A DNA stretch of 59,464 nt from an uncultured Clostridia bacterium (GTDB lineage: Bacteria; Bacillota; Clostridia; Christensenellales; UBA1242), in assembly GCA_944349895.1 (NCBI GenBank), contig CALVNQ010000005.1, forward strand, positions 1-59,464, in the 5' to 3' direction. This document shows, one piece after another, positions 1 to 9,127 of the stretch. Each line of letters begins with the position of its first letter. Positions within the stretch are counted from its first letter, which is position 1. A model generated the notes under the pieces. That model saw only the letters and a list, made by a program, of their open reading frames with translations, did no database searches and had not been told where the DNA came from. The translations under genes and the position numbers were made by a program.

Positions 1-66
1 AATCCACTGGTTAAAAAGCAATTCTCCATTTTCTCCTATGTGAATTAAATCATCAAAAACACCCAT
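1..66 (-). CDS. partial CDS, N-terminal 22 codons only
   Basis: An ATG at 66-64 on the minus strand opens a frame that stays open to the window edge and begins MGVFDDLIHIGENGEL. An AGGAAG-like ribosome binding site lies about 12 nt upstream, in the minus-strand copy of 75-90. Only 22 residues are visible and no family can be named. The gene runs out of the window to the left. It could be a chance ORF, but the start context is reasonable. Confidence 0.45.
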   Translation of the reverse strand, partial: MGVFDDLIHIGENGELLFNQWI

Positions 67-93
67 ATTATATCATACTTCCTTATAGAATAC

Positions 94-128
94 AAAAGGT
101 TGAAGAAATAATTTTTCTTCAACCTTTT
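94..128 (-). terminator. bidirectional-looking intrinsic terminator
   Basis: A perfect 15-bp stem (94-108 paired with 114-128) with a 5-nt loop, flanked by A and T runs. On the minus strand it follows the recombinase remnant and precedes the partial gene at the window edge. Confidence 0.75.
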
Positions 129-187
129 TATTTGCATTATATCATTAAATTTTTATATATTCACTAAACTGTGCCATATTTTACTAT

Positions 188-376
188 TTACATTTCAAAA
201 TCTTTTTCTTTATGCCCCAATAGTTGTTGAATTACTTTTGGATATTCATTCATCTCAAAAAGCATATTAGAAAATGTATGGCGAAGCCCGTGAAAATAAA
301 TATTATATTTATTAAGATTATCTCTTCTCTTAAATCTATCAAACACCATTCTACAACCAGAATATGTGCATAAGTT
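188..376 (-). pseudogene. C-terminal remnant of a tyrosine recombinase/integrase
   Basis: The minus strand encodes 62 codons between an in-frame TAA at 379-377 and a TAA at 190-188. They contain YFHGLRHTFSNMLFEMNEY followed by QQLLGHKEKDFEM. HxLRHTF and LLGHK are the second conserved block (His-x-x-Arg) and the third catalytic His region of phage-type integrases. The N-terminal domain, the first catalytic Arg and the C-terminal catalytic Tyr are all absent, so it cannot be active. It is most likely the scar of a lost mobile element. Which element it came from cannot be told. Confidence 0.8.
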
Positions 377-455
377 TTAAAATTTTTTGCACCTAATATT
401 TTTACTTATTAATTTCACTCTTATTATTTATTTTTTTCAATATATTTGTGGAATT

Positions 456-2345
456 TTAATTAAAAATTAAATCAACTTTATAATCTTTTGAAATATTATT
501 AAATCTGATATATATACCTTGATCTTGTAGAAACATTAAGTCTATGTTTGCTTCATTTATTGTGTATTTGTTAACATAATTAAAAACATGTTCGTAATAT
601 ACACGCTCGCCTTCTTGGATCTCTTGCAAATTAATATTATATTCTTCTGACCCACTTGTGATTTTAAATTTCATTGTGTTATATTTAACAAACATTTGCG
701 AGGTCTCAAAATATAGCACAGGAGAAGCTGTAGGAATAAAATCACCCGAAATTTTATAATACAAATTCTTTTGTGTGTTTGAGTCTAAATCCATATAAAT
801 GTTTTGGACATCGCTAGACCCAATTCTATCTATAACCAAACCTTCCATATCACCCTTTTCTTTATTGGTTGTTACTGTAAGCTTTGCGACGCCGGTTAGC
901 TCATCGCCAACTTTAATATTATCTACTTTAATTTGATACCTAGTTGTGTAGAGAGGGTATGATTCAAAGGTTTCAAAATCTTCGTTTGTATAGAAATCTA
1001 CAGGGAGGATATCCTTAACAATGGTAATTTCAAAGCATTCTTTACCATTTATGTTTTTAAGTTTATACCATGCCACATCGTCGTTTGTTTTGCTGGTTAT
1101 TTCTGGTATTATTGTATCATTTATTGATACAACAGTTTCACTAAAATCAAAACCTGAAACAGCTTCATCATTTAATGTCGTAGCATAAAAAGTTCTATTT
1201 GTGTTTACATTTCCGATAGGGCAGATATTCGTACTACTTCCATCGAGTTCGGTCGTTATTGAACTAGCGTAATTTTCTACAGTTGCTTCAAAATTGCTTG
1301 TTTTCATATTATCGGTTGATAAAATTATTAAATTGTTGTCATAAAAATTTAATTTCATATTTGACATGTTTTTAACATCTACGCCTTTGTCTGCCATATC
1401 TTTAAAGTACACTATTTCATCATTGTCGATTTGTATTGTTGAACGGCTATAATCCCCAATTGTATAATCATAGTATTGTTCTTGTGCGCTTTCTATTAAG
1501 CTCCCTACTTCAAATTCGTAGTTTTTTCCACATGGCGCGTTTGATTGGAAATTATTTTCATCTTTAAAGTTATAGTAACCAAACCCATTTTCTGAATAAA
1601 GAAACATTGGTTTTGCATAATATGCCGAAGAATGAAATTCAAAGAAATCACTGACATTATATGTGAACATATAAGGGCTATATTTATTTTCCTTTGAAGA
1701 ATCTGTGATTTGGTAATCAGTATCATTTGAAAACAGGTATTTTGCACTTACAAGGCCATATTTATCTGGGGTAATTTTTATATCTTGTTGTTCTTCTAAT
1801 TTTTCAAGATCACTATTGTTTATTTTTACTTTATAATTACTTTTAAATGTGCTTAGATTTGTATCGCTACCTTTTTCTGTATAAGGACCTGCTGTGTCAA
1901 AAATCCAATCAAGTCTGCTATCGCTATTGTGTATAAAGCCAATTTTTATTTCAACATCCTTAATTGATGATTCATCAAAAGAAATCGTTGTGTTTTCTTT
2001 AAAGGTACCAAAGTATAAAGTTCCTATTTGAACGCTGGATCCATCATATGAATTTATGCTAAAATCATTAGGTTGAAAAATTGAATTATCATTAACAACT
2101 TCGCCATTTACTAGAACTTTTAGCTCAGAATAATCATAAATGTTATATCCGTAAACAGGTGCCGAAGTGATCGAGCTGTTAACAGGGAATGACCAACCTG
2201 CATAATGACAAGATATTTTACTTTCGTCTGTGGTAGCTATTGTGATCTTTGCCTTAGTTTTGGATTCACCACATGCTGTTGCAAACAACATTACTGGGAT
2301 AATTAAAACCAAAGCTAATGCTAAAATCAATATTTTTTTCTTCAT
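456..2345 (-). CDS. large secreted lipoprotein of unknown function
   Basis: A 629-residue protein with an N-terminal Lys-rich and hydrophobic signal peptide (MKKKILILALALVLIIPVML) ending in a lipobox-like FATAC. This predicts lipidation at Cys25 and anchoring on the outer face of the membrane. The mature part is rich in Asn, Ser, Thr, Asp and Tyr and looks beta-rich. I recognise no catalytic motif or known domain. The start is supported by AAAGGAGGT just upstream and by a near-consensus promoter at 2437-2409. It appears to be transcribed alone. A surface or substrate-binding role is only inference. Confidence 0.85.
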   Translation of the reverse strand: MKKKILILALALVLIIPVMLFATACGESKTKAKITIATTDESKISCHYAGWSFPVNSSITSAPVYGYNIYDYSELKVLVNGEVVNDNSIFQPNDFSINSYDGSSVQIGTLYFGTFKENTTISFDESSIKDVEIKIGFIHNSDSRLDWIFDTAGPYTEKGSDTNLSTFKSNYKVKINNSDLEKLEEQQDIKITPDKYGLVSAKYLFSNDTDYQITDSSKENKYSPYMFTYNVSDFFEFHSSAYYAKPMFLYSENGFGYYNFKDENNFQSNAPCGKNYEFEVGSLIESAQEQYYDYTIGDYSRSTIQIDNDEIVYFKDMADKGVDVKNMSNMKLNFYDNNLIILSTDNMKTSNFEATVENYASSITTELDGSSTNICPIGNVNTNRTFYATTLNDEAVSGFDFSETVVSINDTIIPEITSKTNDDVAWYKLKNINGKECFEITIVKDILPVDFYTNEDFETFESYPLYTTRYQIKVDNIKVGDELTGVAKLTVTTNKEKGDMEGLVIDRIGSSDVQNIYMDLDSNTQKNLYYKISGDFIPTASPVLYFETSQMFVKYNTMKFKITSGSEEYNINLQEIQEGERVYYEHVFNYVNKYTINEANIDLMFLQDQGIYIRFNNISKDYKVDLIFN

Positions 2346-2408
2346 TTTACCTCCTTTTGTTATATATTAGTCAAATTATAAGACTACCATTACTATATAA
2401 CTACATTT

Positions 2409-2437
2409 AGTATACATAATAAAATGAAAAAAATCAA
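2409..2437 (-). promoter_or_regulatory. sigma-A type promoter of the lipoprotein gene
   Basis: On the minus strand, TTGATT (2437-2432), a 17-nt spacer and TATACT (2414-2409). The predicted transcript starts near 2402, giving a leader of about 55 nt before the ATG at 2345. The rest of 2438-2586 is AT-rich with no gene seen. Confidence 0.6.
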
Positions 2438-2586
2438 GTGAATAAAGTTATAAACTTAATTAATATATTGAAGGGAAATCGACAAATTTTTTTAATTAAA
2501 TTATAATATGAAATAAATTGTTATATTTGATCAATTATATAAAAATTCTTAAATTTAGTGTTTTGTGGAAATAAGTGTCTCTAACA

Positions 2587-3186
2587 TTAAATTTCTTTTA
2601 TGTTTGTTAATTGTCTGTCTTTTGAATTATCTATTTCAATAATCTCATTGGATAATTCTATTAATTTTTCTTTATTTTTTATACTTCTATAAAACCTGTT
2701 TATTAATTTTTCTTTTGGCACATCATGTCCGCCTGCGAGGACTCTTTTTTCTAGCCTTTTTAAATTAATATTTGGGTCGATTGTGTATATAAAAACCGAC
2801 GTAATTTTAAAACCATTTTCTTTTGCTTTTTTTATTAAATCTAATTTACTAGGATGTGATAAGACGGTTTCATAAACGAATGAGGTTTTGCTATTAATTG
2901 CTTGCATAACTCTATCCATTGCTAATTGCATGCCTTTTATATTCCTTTCTTCATCATTTTTGATGTTATTCAGTTCGAATTTGTTTATTATATCTGCATT
3001 GATATACTCATAGTCACAAATGTTTTTTATATACAAGTTAGCTATGTATGTGCTTTTCCCACTGGCATTTGGCCCAGCAACAACAATCATGGTTGGTTCG
3101 GTATTATTTATAGTTTCTTTTTTATAGGCTTTTTCTAAAATTTTTAAAGTTGTTATATAATCATATATTTTAAATTTTTTAATCAT
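2587..3186 (-). CDS. zeta-toxin-like P-loop kinase (predicted ABC-type ATPase family)
   Basis: 199 residues. A Walker A motif, GPNASGKST, sits at about residues 38-46. It is followed by NADIIN (about 69-74), ETVLS (about 106-110) and a C-terminal RVLAGGHDVPKEKLINRFYR block. That order is typical of the zeta-toxin/COG4185 kinase family, whose members phosphorylate UDP-GlcNAc or other small substrates. An AAGGAG site lies about 10 nt before the ATG. No small antitoxin gene is adjacent: the upstream neighbour is a radical SAM gene on the same strand, 60 bp away. It may be a solitary kinase with a housekeeping role rather than a toxin. The substrate cannot be read from sequence. Confidence 0.75.
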   Translation of the reverse strand: MIKKFKIYDYITTLKILEKAYKKETINNTEPTMIVVAGPNASGKSTYIANLYIKNICDYEYINADIINKFELNNIKNDEERNIKGMQLAMDRVMQAINSKTSFVYETVLSHPSKLDLIKKAKENGFKITSVFIYTIDPNINLKRLEKRVLAGGHDVPKEKLINRFYRSIKNKEKLIELSNEIIEIDNSKDRQLTNIKEI

Positions 3187-3246
3187 TTTTTAAGTGCTCC
3201 TTTTGTAATTATTGATCAAATAAAATAAGAAAATTTTAAAAATTTT

Positions 3247-4149
3247 TTACTCTTTATATGTATTTTTACTATTTGATTTTTTACAGGCAGTTTTTTTTAT
3301 TTGTTCATGGTAAAAGAAATTGACTATTGTAGGGGAAGAATGCAAAGATTTTTTTATGTTATCTTCATTTATTACGTATTTTAAATTTTGTTCTCGAGCA
3401 AAGTTTTTTATATCAGCTTCTAAATTTTCCCAATAAATTGTGTTTGATAAATTGTAAATATCATTGTACAGAGGAAAAAGTTCGGGATATTTATATTTTA
3501 TAAAATTTAAGATTTTTATTTTATAATCACCACGAAGATTTAAATTTTCTATCCAAATTAAATCGCATTGGTCTTTTACTTTATTTATTATTGCTTTGAC
3601 ATCAGTTATTTCGGGAAAAATTGGTGATATAAAACATACCGTTTCTATATTAGAATCATAAAATTTCTTCATTGCTCTTAGTCGTTTCTCTATGCTTACA
3701 GCTTTATCCATATCATTTTTAAAATTTTCATCAAGTGTGTTTATGCTGAAACCCACTCTTATATTTGGGAAAGATTTAATTAAATCTAAATCTCTTAATA
3801 TGAGATCTGATTTGGTTTGTAAAGTTATTTTAGCAGTCGTGCCTTGTAGTTGTTTAAGTAATTCTCGGGTTTTATTATATTTTTCTTCAAAAGGATTATA
3901 GGGGTCTGTTACCGACCCGATAAATATTGTTTTCCCGTTATATTTTTTTGGAGAATCGATTTTTTCCCAATTTTTTATATCAATAAATTCTCCCCAATTT
4001 TCAGTATGGTTGGTAAACATTTTCATAAAACTTGCGTAACAATATTTGCAAGCATGCGAACATCCTACATATGGGTTTGCACAATAATCGCTTTTTGGTA
4101 AGTTGGATTTTGTTATTATATTTTTTACTTTAATTTCTTTTATTAACAT
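3247..4149 (-). CDS. SPL-type radical SAM protein (COG1533 family)
   Basis: About 300 residues. The cluster motif CSHACKYC (CxxxCxxC) inside NPYVGCSHACKYCYA marks a radical SAM enzyme binding a 4Fe-4S cluster. The surrounding NPY.GC..C.YCYA pattern is that of the spore-photoproduct-lyase-like COG1533 group. IFIGSVTDPYNPFE and LQTKSDLILRD are also characteristic. I place the start at the ATG at 4149. A TTG at 4164 extends the frame by five codons but overlaps the GGAG ribosome binding site at its correct spacing. The substrate is unknown. True SplB would carry a conserved C-terminal Cys and is larger, so I do not call it splB. Confidence 0.8.
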   Translation of the reverse strand: MLIKEIKVKNIITKSNLPKSDYCANPYVGCSHACKYCYASFMKMFTNHTENWGEFIDIKNWEKIDSPKKYNGKTIFIGSVTDPYNPFEEKYNKTRELLKQLQGTTAKITLQTKSDLILRDLDLIKSFPNIRVGFSINTLDENFKNDMDKAVSIEKRLRAMKKFYDSNIETVCFISPIFPEITDVKAIINKVKDQCDLIWIENLNLRGDYKIKILNFIKYKYPELFPLYNDIYNLSNTIYWENLEADIKNFAREQNLKYVINEDNIKKSLHSSPTIVNFFYHEQIKKTACKKSNSKNTYKE

Positions 4150-4251
4150 TAATTTAAACTCCAATGATATTATAAAAAAAAATTAAAGATATCAAAATAA
4201 AAAATAAAAACTTTTTTTAATTTTTTTCATATTATGTTTTTGGAGTAAAAT

Positions 4252-5394
<1,143 letters not shown>

Positions 5395-5397
5395 TTG

Positions 5398-5429
5398 AAA
5401 CAATTCACTAACCAGTGAATTGTTTTTTT
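5398..5429 (+). terminator. intrinsic terminator after the collagen-like gene
   Basis: A 12-bp perfect stem (5398-5409 with 5414-5425), loop AACC, followed by T7. Confidence 0.9.
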
Positions 5430-5502
5430 ATTATTTTTTTTGCAAAATTTTGTCTAATTTAATTTTTGAAGGACTGTTTAATAAAAATTGCTTTTAATAT
5501 GC

Positions 5503-5531
5503 TTGAAAAATATTTATTCTTATGTTATAAT
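5503..5531 (+). promoter_or_regulatory. sigma-A promoter of the secG-rnr operon
   Basis: TTGAAA (5503-5508), a 17-nt spacer and TATAAT (5526-5531), about 28 nt before the first start codon at 5559. Confidence 0.75.
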
Positions 5532-5558
5532 CTCTAAGTAAACACAGGAGGGATAAGG

Positions 5559-5783
5559 TTGTCTTTAATTGGGGATATCATTGTTGATTTAAATAATTGG
5601 GTGAGAAGTTGGGACAGCACTGTGTTCGCCATTGTTATTATCATTTTGGTTTTTATTGGAACAATGTTTTCTATAAATATCATAAAAGCATTGATTGGCG
5701 GCACTATTAAATTTAAATTTTTTTCTTTCCTGTTTTTAGCAGTAGTTCTCGGGGCTATGATTTATATATGTTTGATACGTTAA
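5559..5783 (+). CDS. small two-helix membrane protein
   Basis: 74 residues starting at TTG, preceded by GGAGG at about 7 nt, so the start is well supported. Two hydrophobic segments (about residues 22-45 and 53-72) are joined by a short Lys-containing loop. It is the first gene of an operon with secG (12 bp downstream) and rnr. The family is not recognised. Position next to secG hints at a membrane or secretion role, which is inference only. Confidence 0.75.
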   Translation: MSLIGDIIVDLNNWVRSWDSTVFAIVIIILVFIGTMFSINIIKALIGGTIKFKFFSFLFLAVVLGAMIYICLIR

Positions 5784-5795
5784 AAGGAGTTTAGA

Positions 5796-6104
5796 ATGAA
5801 TTTTGCTTTATTGCTTGCTGATGAAATAAGACCAGATTGGCAGACGGGTTTTCTTCCTATTTTGAGATATATTTTATTCTTTTTAATTATCGCTTGTTCT
5901 GTGATAATAATAATCACAATATTATTGCAATCTAACTCATCTTCTGGGGGAGACCCTATAACCGGCATTCAAGAAAGTTATTATAGTAAGAACAAAGGTA
6001 GCACGCGTGATGGGAAACTTAAAATTGTTACTATTGTTTGTGCAAGTATCATTATCATTAGTGTTATTGTATATTTTATTACCGAATTAGTGAATAAATC
6101 TTAA
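5796..6104 (+). CDS. secG: preprotein translocase subunit SecG
   Basis: 102 residues with two transmembrane segments (about 23-45 and 77-97). Between them is the SecG-type cytoplasmic loop, with LLQSNSSSGGDPITG followed by a Gly/Ser/Lys-rich stretch. SecG joins SecYE and stimulates SecA-driven export across the cytoplasmic membrane. The loop is slightly longer than in the ~75-residue Bacillus protein. AAAGGAG lies 8 nt before the ATG. It stands directly before rnr with a 1-nt gap; the secG-rnr-smpB-ssrA order is common in Firmicutes and supports the call. Confidence 0.9.
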   Translation: MNFALLLADEIRPDWQTGFLPILRYILFFLIIACSVIIIITILLQSNSSSGGDPITGIQESYYSKNKGSTRDGKLKIVTIVCASIIIISVIVYFITELVNKS

Positions 6105-6105
6105 G

Positions 6106-8184
6106 ATGATGTTAAGTGAAAGGATTAAGGAAATTTTATCAAAAGAGAGTTTGGTTTATTCTAAGCCAGACAGTCTTTTTTTATTTTTGTCAACTGCTTT
6201 AGGTAAAAAATATCAGACAATTCAAACAGAGTTTAAGAAATTATTAAATTTTGGCGATATTTATGAAATAAGGAAAGGCAAGTTTATTGTTATCCCTTCT
6301 CATGGTTATGTTAAAGGAAAATTCATGGGTTCTACTAAAGGATTTGGTTTTTGTGATGTGGGATTAGAAGAGGATATATTTATACCAGGGAATAGAATCA
6401 ATGGGGCTATTGATGGGGACATTGTTATAGTCAAACTTTTTTCTAAAGATAATGGGCATGACGGAGAGGTTGTAAAAATTGTTAAGCCAACTAAAACCGT
6501 TGTTGGCAGAGTTATAAAAATTAGTAAAAACTTTTTCGTTGAGCCTGATAATAATAAAATACCATTTAAAATACCACTTATAAAATCTAAATTATTGCCA
6601 CAGATTAATCAAAAAGTTGTTGTAAGACTTATGCGGAAACCAAGTGGTAAAATCAGTGGTGAAGTAATTGAAAGCCTTGGAAGTTGTGATGATGTTAAAT
6701 CTTTGGAACTTTCATTAATTAGAGAACATAATCTATACGAGGAGTTCCCTGAGGAAGTAGAAAAATTTGCTGAAGAGTTAAATATCCCTGTTACTGAAAT
6801 TCAAAAACGTGGCAGGCTTAATTTAACTGATGAAATTACTTTTACTATTGATGGCGAAGATGCAAAAGATTTTGATGATGCTGTTTCTATAAAAAAAATC
6901 TCTGATGGATATGAGCTCGGCGTTCATATCGCAGATGTTGGTGAGTTTGTCAAGTTCGGCTCTAAACTCGATGAAGTGGCTTTTGAAAGGGGGAATAGCA
7001 CTTATTTCCCTACATCTGTGTTGCCAATGTTGCCAGTGCCAATTTCGAATGGGATTTGTTCTTTAAACGAAAATGAAGATAGACTTACACTTTCATGCAT
7101 TATGAGAATTAATAATGAAGGGGTTGTTAAGGATTATCAAATTAAAGAGAGCGTTATCAACAGCAAAGCTAGGTTAACTTATACCGATGTTTATCAAGTG
7201 ATTTTAGGTAAAGGGAAAGACACCAAGGCTTATAAATTTAAATCTCAAATTTTATTAATGAATGAATTATCTAAAATTTTAGAAAAAAATAGATTATTAA
7301 GGGGAGCATTGGATCTTGATATTCCTGAATCACAATTTATTTTTGATGAAAAAGGTTATGTTATTGGCGTTCAAAAGAGAGAAAGAAACGATGCGCATAA
7401 GTTAATTGAAGAGTTTATGGTTATAGCTAACGAAACAGTAGCAAAACATTTTTGTAAGTTAAAAGTTCCTTTTGTTTATAGAATCCATGAGAGACCAACA
7501 ATGGAAAAAATGAAAAATGTTTTAGAATTTTTAAAAGGTCTTGGTGTTGCTTGCCCCGCTTTGCAAAAAAATATTACTTCTTCTTACGTTAAAAAATTGT
7601 TAGATTTAATAAAAAACAAACCTTATGAAGAAGTCGCTAATAAAATTATTCTAAGAAGTTTGCAAAAGGCAGTTTATAAAAATCAAAATTTAGGGCATTT
7701 TGGATTAGCATTAGAATTTTATTGCCATTTTACTTCTCCAATTCGTAGATATTCAGACTTGACTATTCATAGAATAATTAAAGACTATTTACACAATGAT
7801 ATCAATTCAGAAAAATTAGATGACCTTGAGCAATTCACTTTCGAAAGTTCTCAACAAAGTTCGGAAACCGAAAGAAATAGTGAAAAAGCTGAAAGAGAGG
7901 TCGATGACCTGTGGAAAGCATATTTAATGAAAGATAAAATTGGTCAGGTGTTTGATGCCATTGTGACAAGCGTAACTAATTATGGTCTCTTTGTTGGATT
8001 AGAAAATTCGGTGGAGGGACTGGTTAAACTTGAAGATTTGCCTACAGATGGATATTTATTTTTTGAAAGATCTTTGGAATTAAAAGGGCAAAAACATACT
8101 TTTAAAATTGGTGATAAGCTTAAAGTTAAACTGATTTCTTCCAATATTTTTACGAGAAAAGTCGATTTTGTGCTCGAGAAATAG
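6106..8184 (+). CDS. rnr: ribonuclease R
   Basis: 692 residues, usual for RNase R. The order is an N-terminal winged-helix region (about 1-60), cold-shock/OB domains (GYVKGKFMGSTKGFGF onward), the RNB catalytic core and a C-terminal S1 domain (IVTSVTNYGLFVGL). The RNB core shows DGEDAKDFDDAVS, which carries the metal-binding aspartates, and HFTSPIRRYSDLTIHR. The enzyme degrades structured RNA 3' to 5' and, with tmRNA-SmpB, removes non-stop mRNAs, which fits its neighbours. No strong ribosome binding site is seen. It starts 1 nt after the secG stop and is probably translated by coupling. A second ATG follows immediately. Confidence 0.95.
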   Translation: MMLSERIKEILSKESLVYSKPDSLFLFLSTALGKKYQTIQTEFKKLLNFGDIYEIRKGKFIVIPSHGYVKGKFMGSTKGFGFCDVGLEEDIFIPGNRINGAIDGDIVIVKLFSKDNGHDGEVVKIVKPTKTVVGRVIKISKNFFVEPDNNKIPFKIPLIKSKLLPQINQKVVVRLMRKPSGKISGEVIESLGSCDDVKSLELSLIREHNLYEEFPEEVEKFAEELNIPVTEIQKRGRLNLTDEITFTIDGEDAKDFDDAVSIKKISDGYELGVHIADVGEFVKFGSKLDEVAFERGNSTYFPTSVLPMLPVPISNGICSLNENEDRLTLSCIMRINNEGVVKDYQIKESVINSKARLTYTDVYQVILGKGKDTKAYKFKSQILLMNELSKILEKNRLLRGALDLDIPESQFIFDEKGYVIGVQKRERNDAHKLIEEFMVIANETVAKHFCKLKVPFVYRIHERPTMEKMKNVLEFLKGLGVACPALQKNITSSYVKKLLDLIKNKPYEEVANKIILRSLQKAVYKNQNLGHFGLALEFYCHFTSPIRRYSDLTIHRIIKDYLHNDINSEKLDDLEQFTFESSQQSSETERNSEKAEREVDDLWKAYLMKDKIGQVFDAIVTSVTNYGLFVGLENSVEGLVKLEDLPTDGYLFFERSLELKGQKHTFKIGDKLKVKLISSNIFTRKVDFVLEK

Positions 8185-8243
8185 AGGTTTTTAATACTTT
8201 CGGCACAAATTATTAAAAAATATTAAAAAGGGTATTGAAATAA

Positions 8244-8723
8244 TTGACTAAAAGTGATATAATAAACAAAGAAATAAAATTGATAGCCTCAAACAAGAAA
8301 GCCTATCATGATTATTTCCTTTCTGACCTGTTAGAAGCAGGCATCGTCCTTGAAGGTAGCGAGGTCAAATCGTTAAGACAAAATGGTATGAGCTTAAATG
8401 AAAGTTTTGTTTATTTTAAAGGTAATGAAATTTTTCTTAAAAATGCTTATATTAAGTCGTATGAAAAGTCCTCCTCTTTCAAACCAGATGAAAGAAAAGA
8501 TAGAAAACTCCTTTTGCACAAAGTGGAAATAGGAAAGTTGAAGAAAAAAACTCAAGAAAAAGGTTTTTCAATTGTTCCTACAAAAACTTACTTTTCAAAA
8601 GGTAAAGTAAAGGTTGAAATTGCTTTGGCTAAGGGTAAACATCTTTTCGATAAAAGAGAAGCTCTGAAAGAGAAAGTGGTTAAACGAGAAATAGATAGAG
8701 CTGTCAAATTTAGGGGGCGATAA
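8244..8723 (+). CDS. smpB: SsrA-binding protein SmpB
   Basis: 159 residues with the family signature: ISNKKAYHDYFL-type N-terminus, EAGIVLEGSEVKSLR, and LLLHKVEIGKLKKKTQEKG. The basic C-terminal tail KREIDRAVKFRGR inserts into the ribosome's mRNA channel. SmpB carries tmRNA to stalled ribosomes. The start is TTG at 8244; an AAAAGGG lies rather far upstream (12-15 nt). The last 11 nt of the frame, including the TAA stop, lie inside the first bases of tmRNA (8713 onward), so the two genes physically overlap. Confidence 0.93.
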   Translation: MTKSDIINKEIKLIASNKKAYHDYFLSDLLEAGIVLEGSEVKSLRQNGMSLNESFVYFKGNEIFLKNAYIKSYEKSSSFKPDERKDRKLLLHKVEIGKLKKKTQEKGFSIVPTKTYFSKGKVKVEIALAKGKHLFDKREALKEKVVKREIDRAVKFRGR

Positions 8724-9067
8724 GGCTTCGACGGAGTAGATGAGAAAAGTGCAAAGCGTGTGGTTGATGATGTGAAACCTAAAAACAAATCAAAAAAATA
8801 AACGCAAATAATAACTATAAGACTGTTTTAGCTGCGGCTTAACGTCCACCTATTGTTTTCTTTGCCACTCGGGTTAACAAGGTGTCAAAATTGAGTGGAA
8901 AGTAGTAATTATTGTTTGCTTTTGACTTTAATTATGAAATTTATAAAAGCTAACATTTTCAAGTTTGTTTGTGGAATTGATTATGTGACTTTAAACACAA
9001 ACTGCACACGGAGAAAAGCTTTTTGGGTCTATTTCGGACGTGGGTTCAATCCCCACCGTCTCCACCA
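8713..9067 (+). ncRNA. ssrA: transfer-messenger RNA (tmRNA)
   Basis: 355 nt. The 5' end GGGGGCGATAAGGCTTCGAC and the 3' end ...CGTCTCCACCA pair as a 7-bp acceptor stem with two G-U pairs, and GGTTCAATCCCC forms the T arm. The tag frame begins at GCA 8804 and reads ANNNYKTVLAAA then TAA at 8840-8842, a standard hydrophobic AAA-ending degradation tag. CCA is encoded. The gene overlaps smpB by 11 nt and I see no good promoter inside the smpB 3' end. A weak imperfect hairpin at 9074-9097 may act as terminator. Confidence 0.95.
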
Positions 9068-9127
9068 ATTTTAGTTTTACAGATAAATTCTGAAAACATA
9101 AATAATTTTTATAAGGGGTAAAAAAGT

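Noticed and set aside
3247-4149. Spore photoproduct lyase (splB)
   Set aside because: The radical SAM motif and COG1533 layout fit, but the protein is short and I cannot identify the SplB-specific C-terminal residues, so only the family is named.
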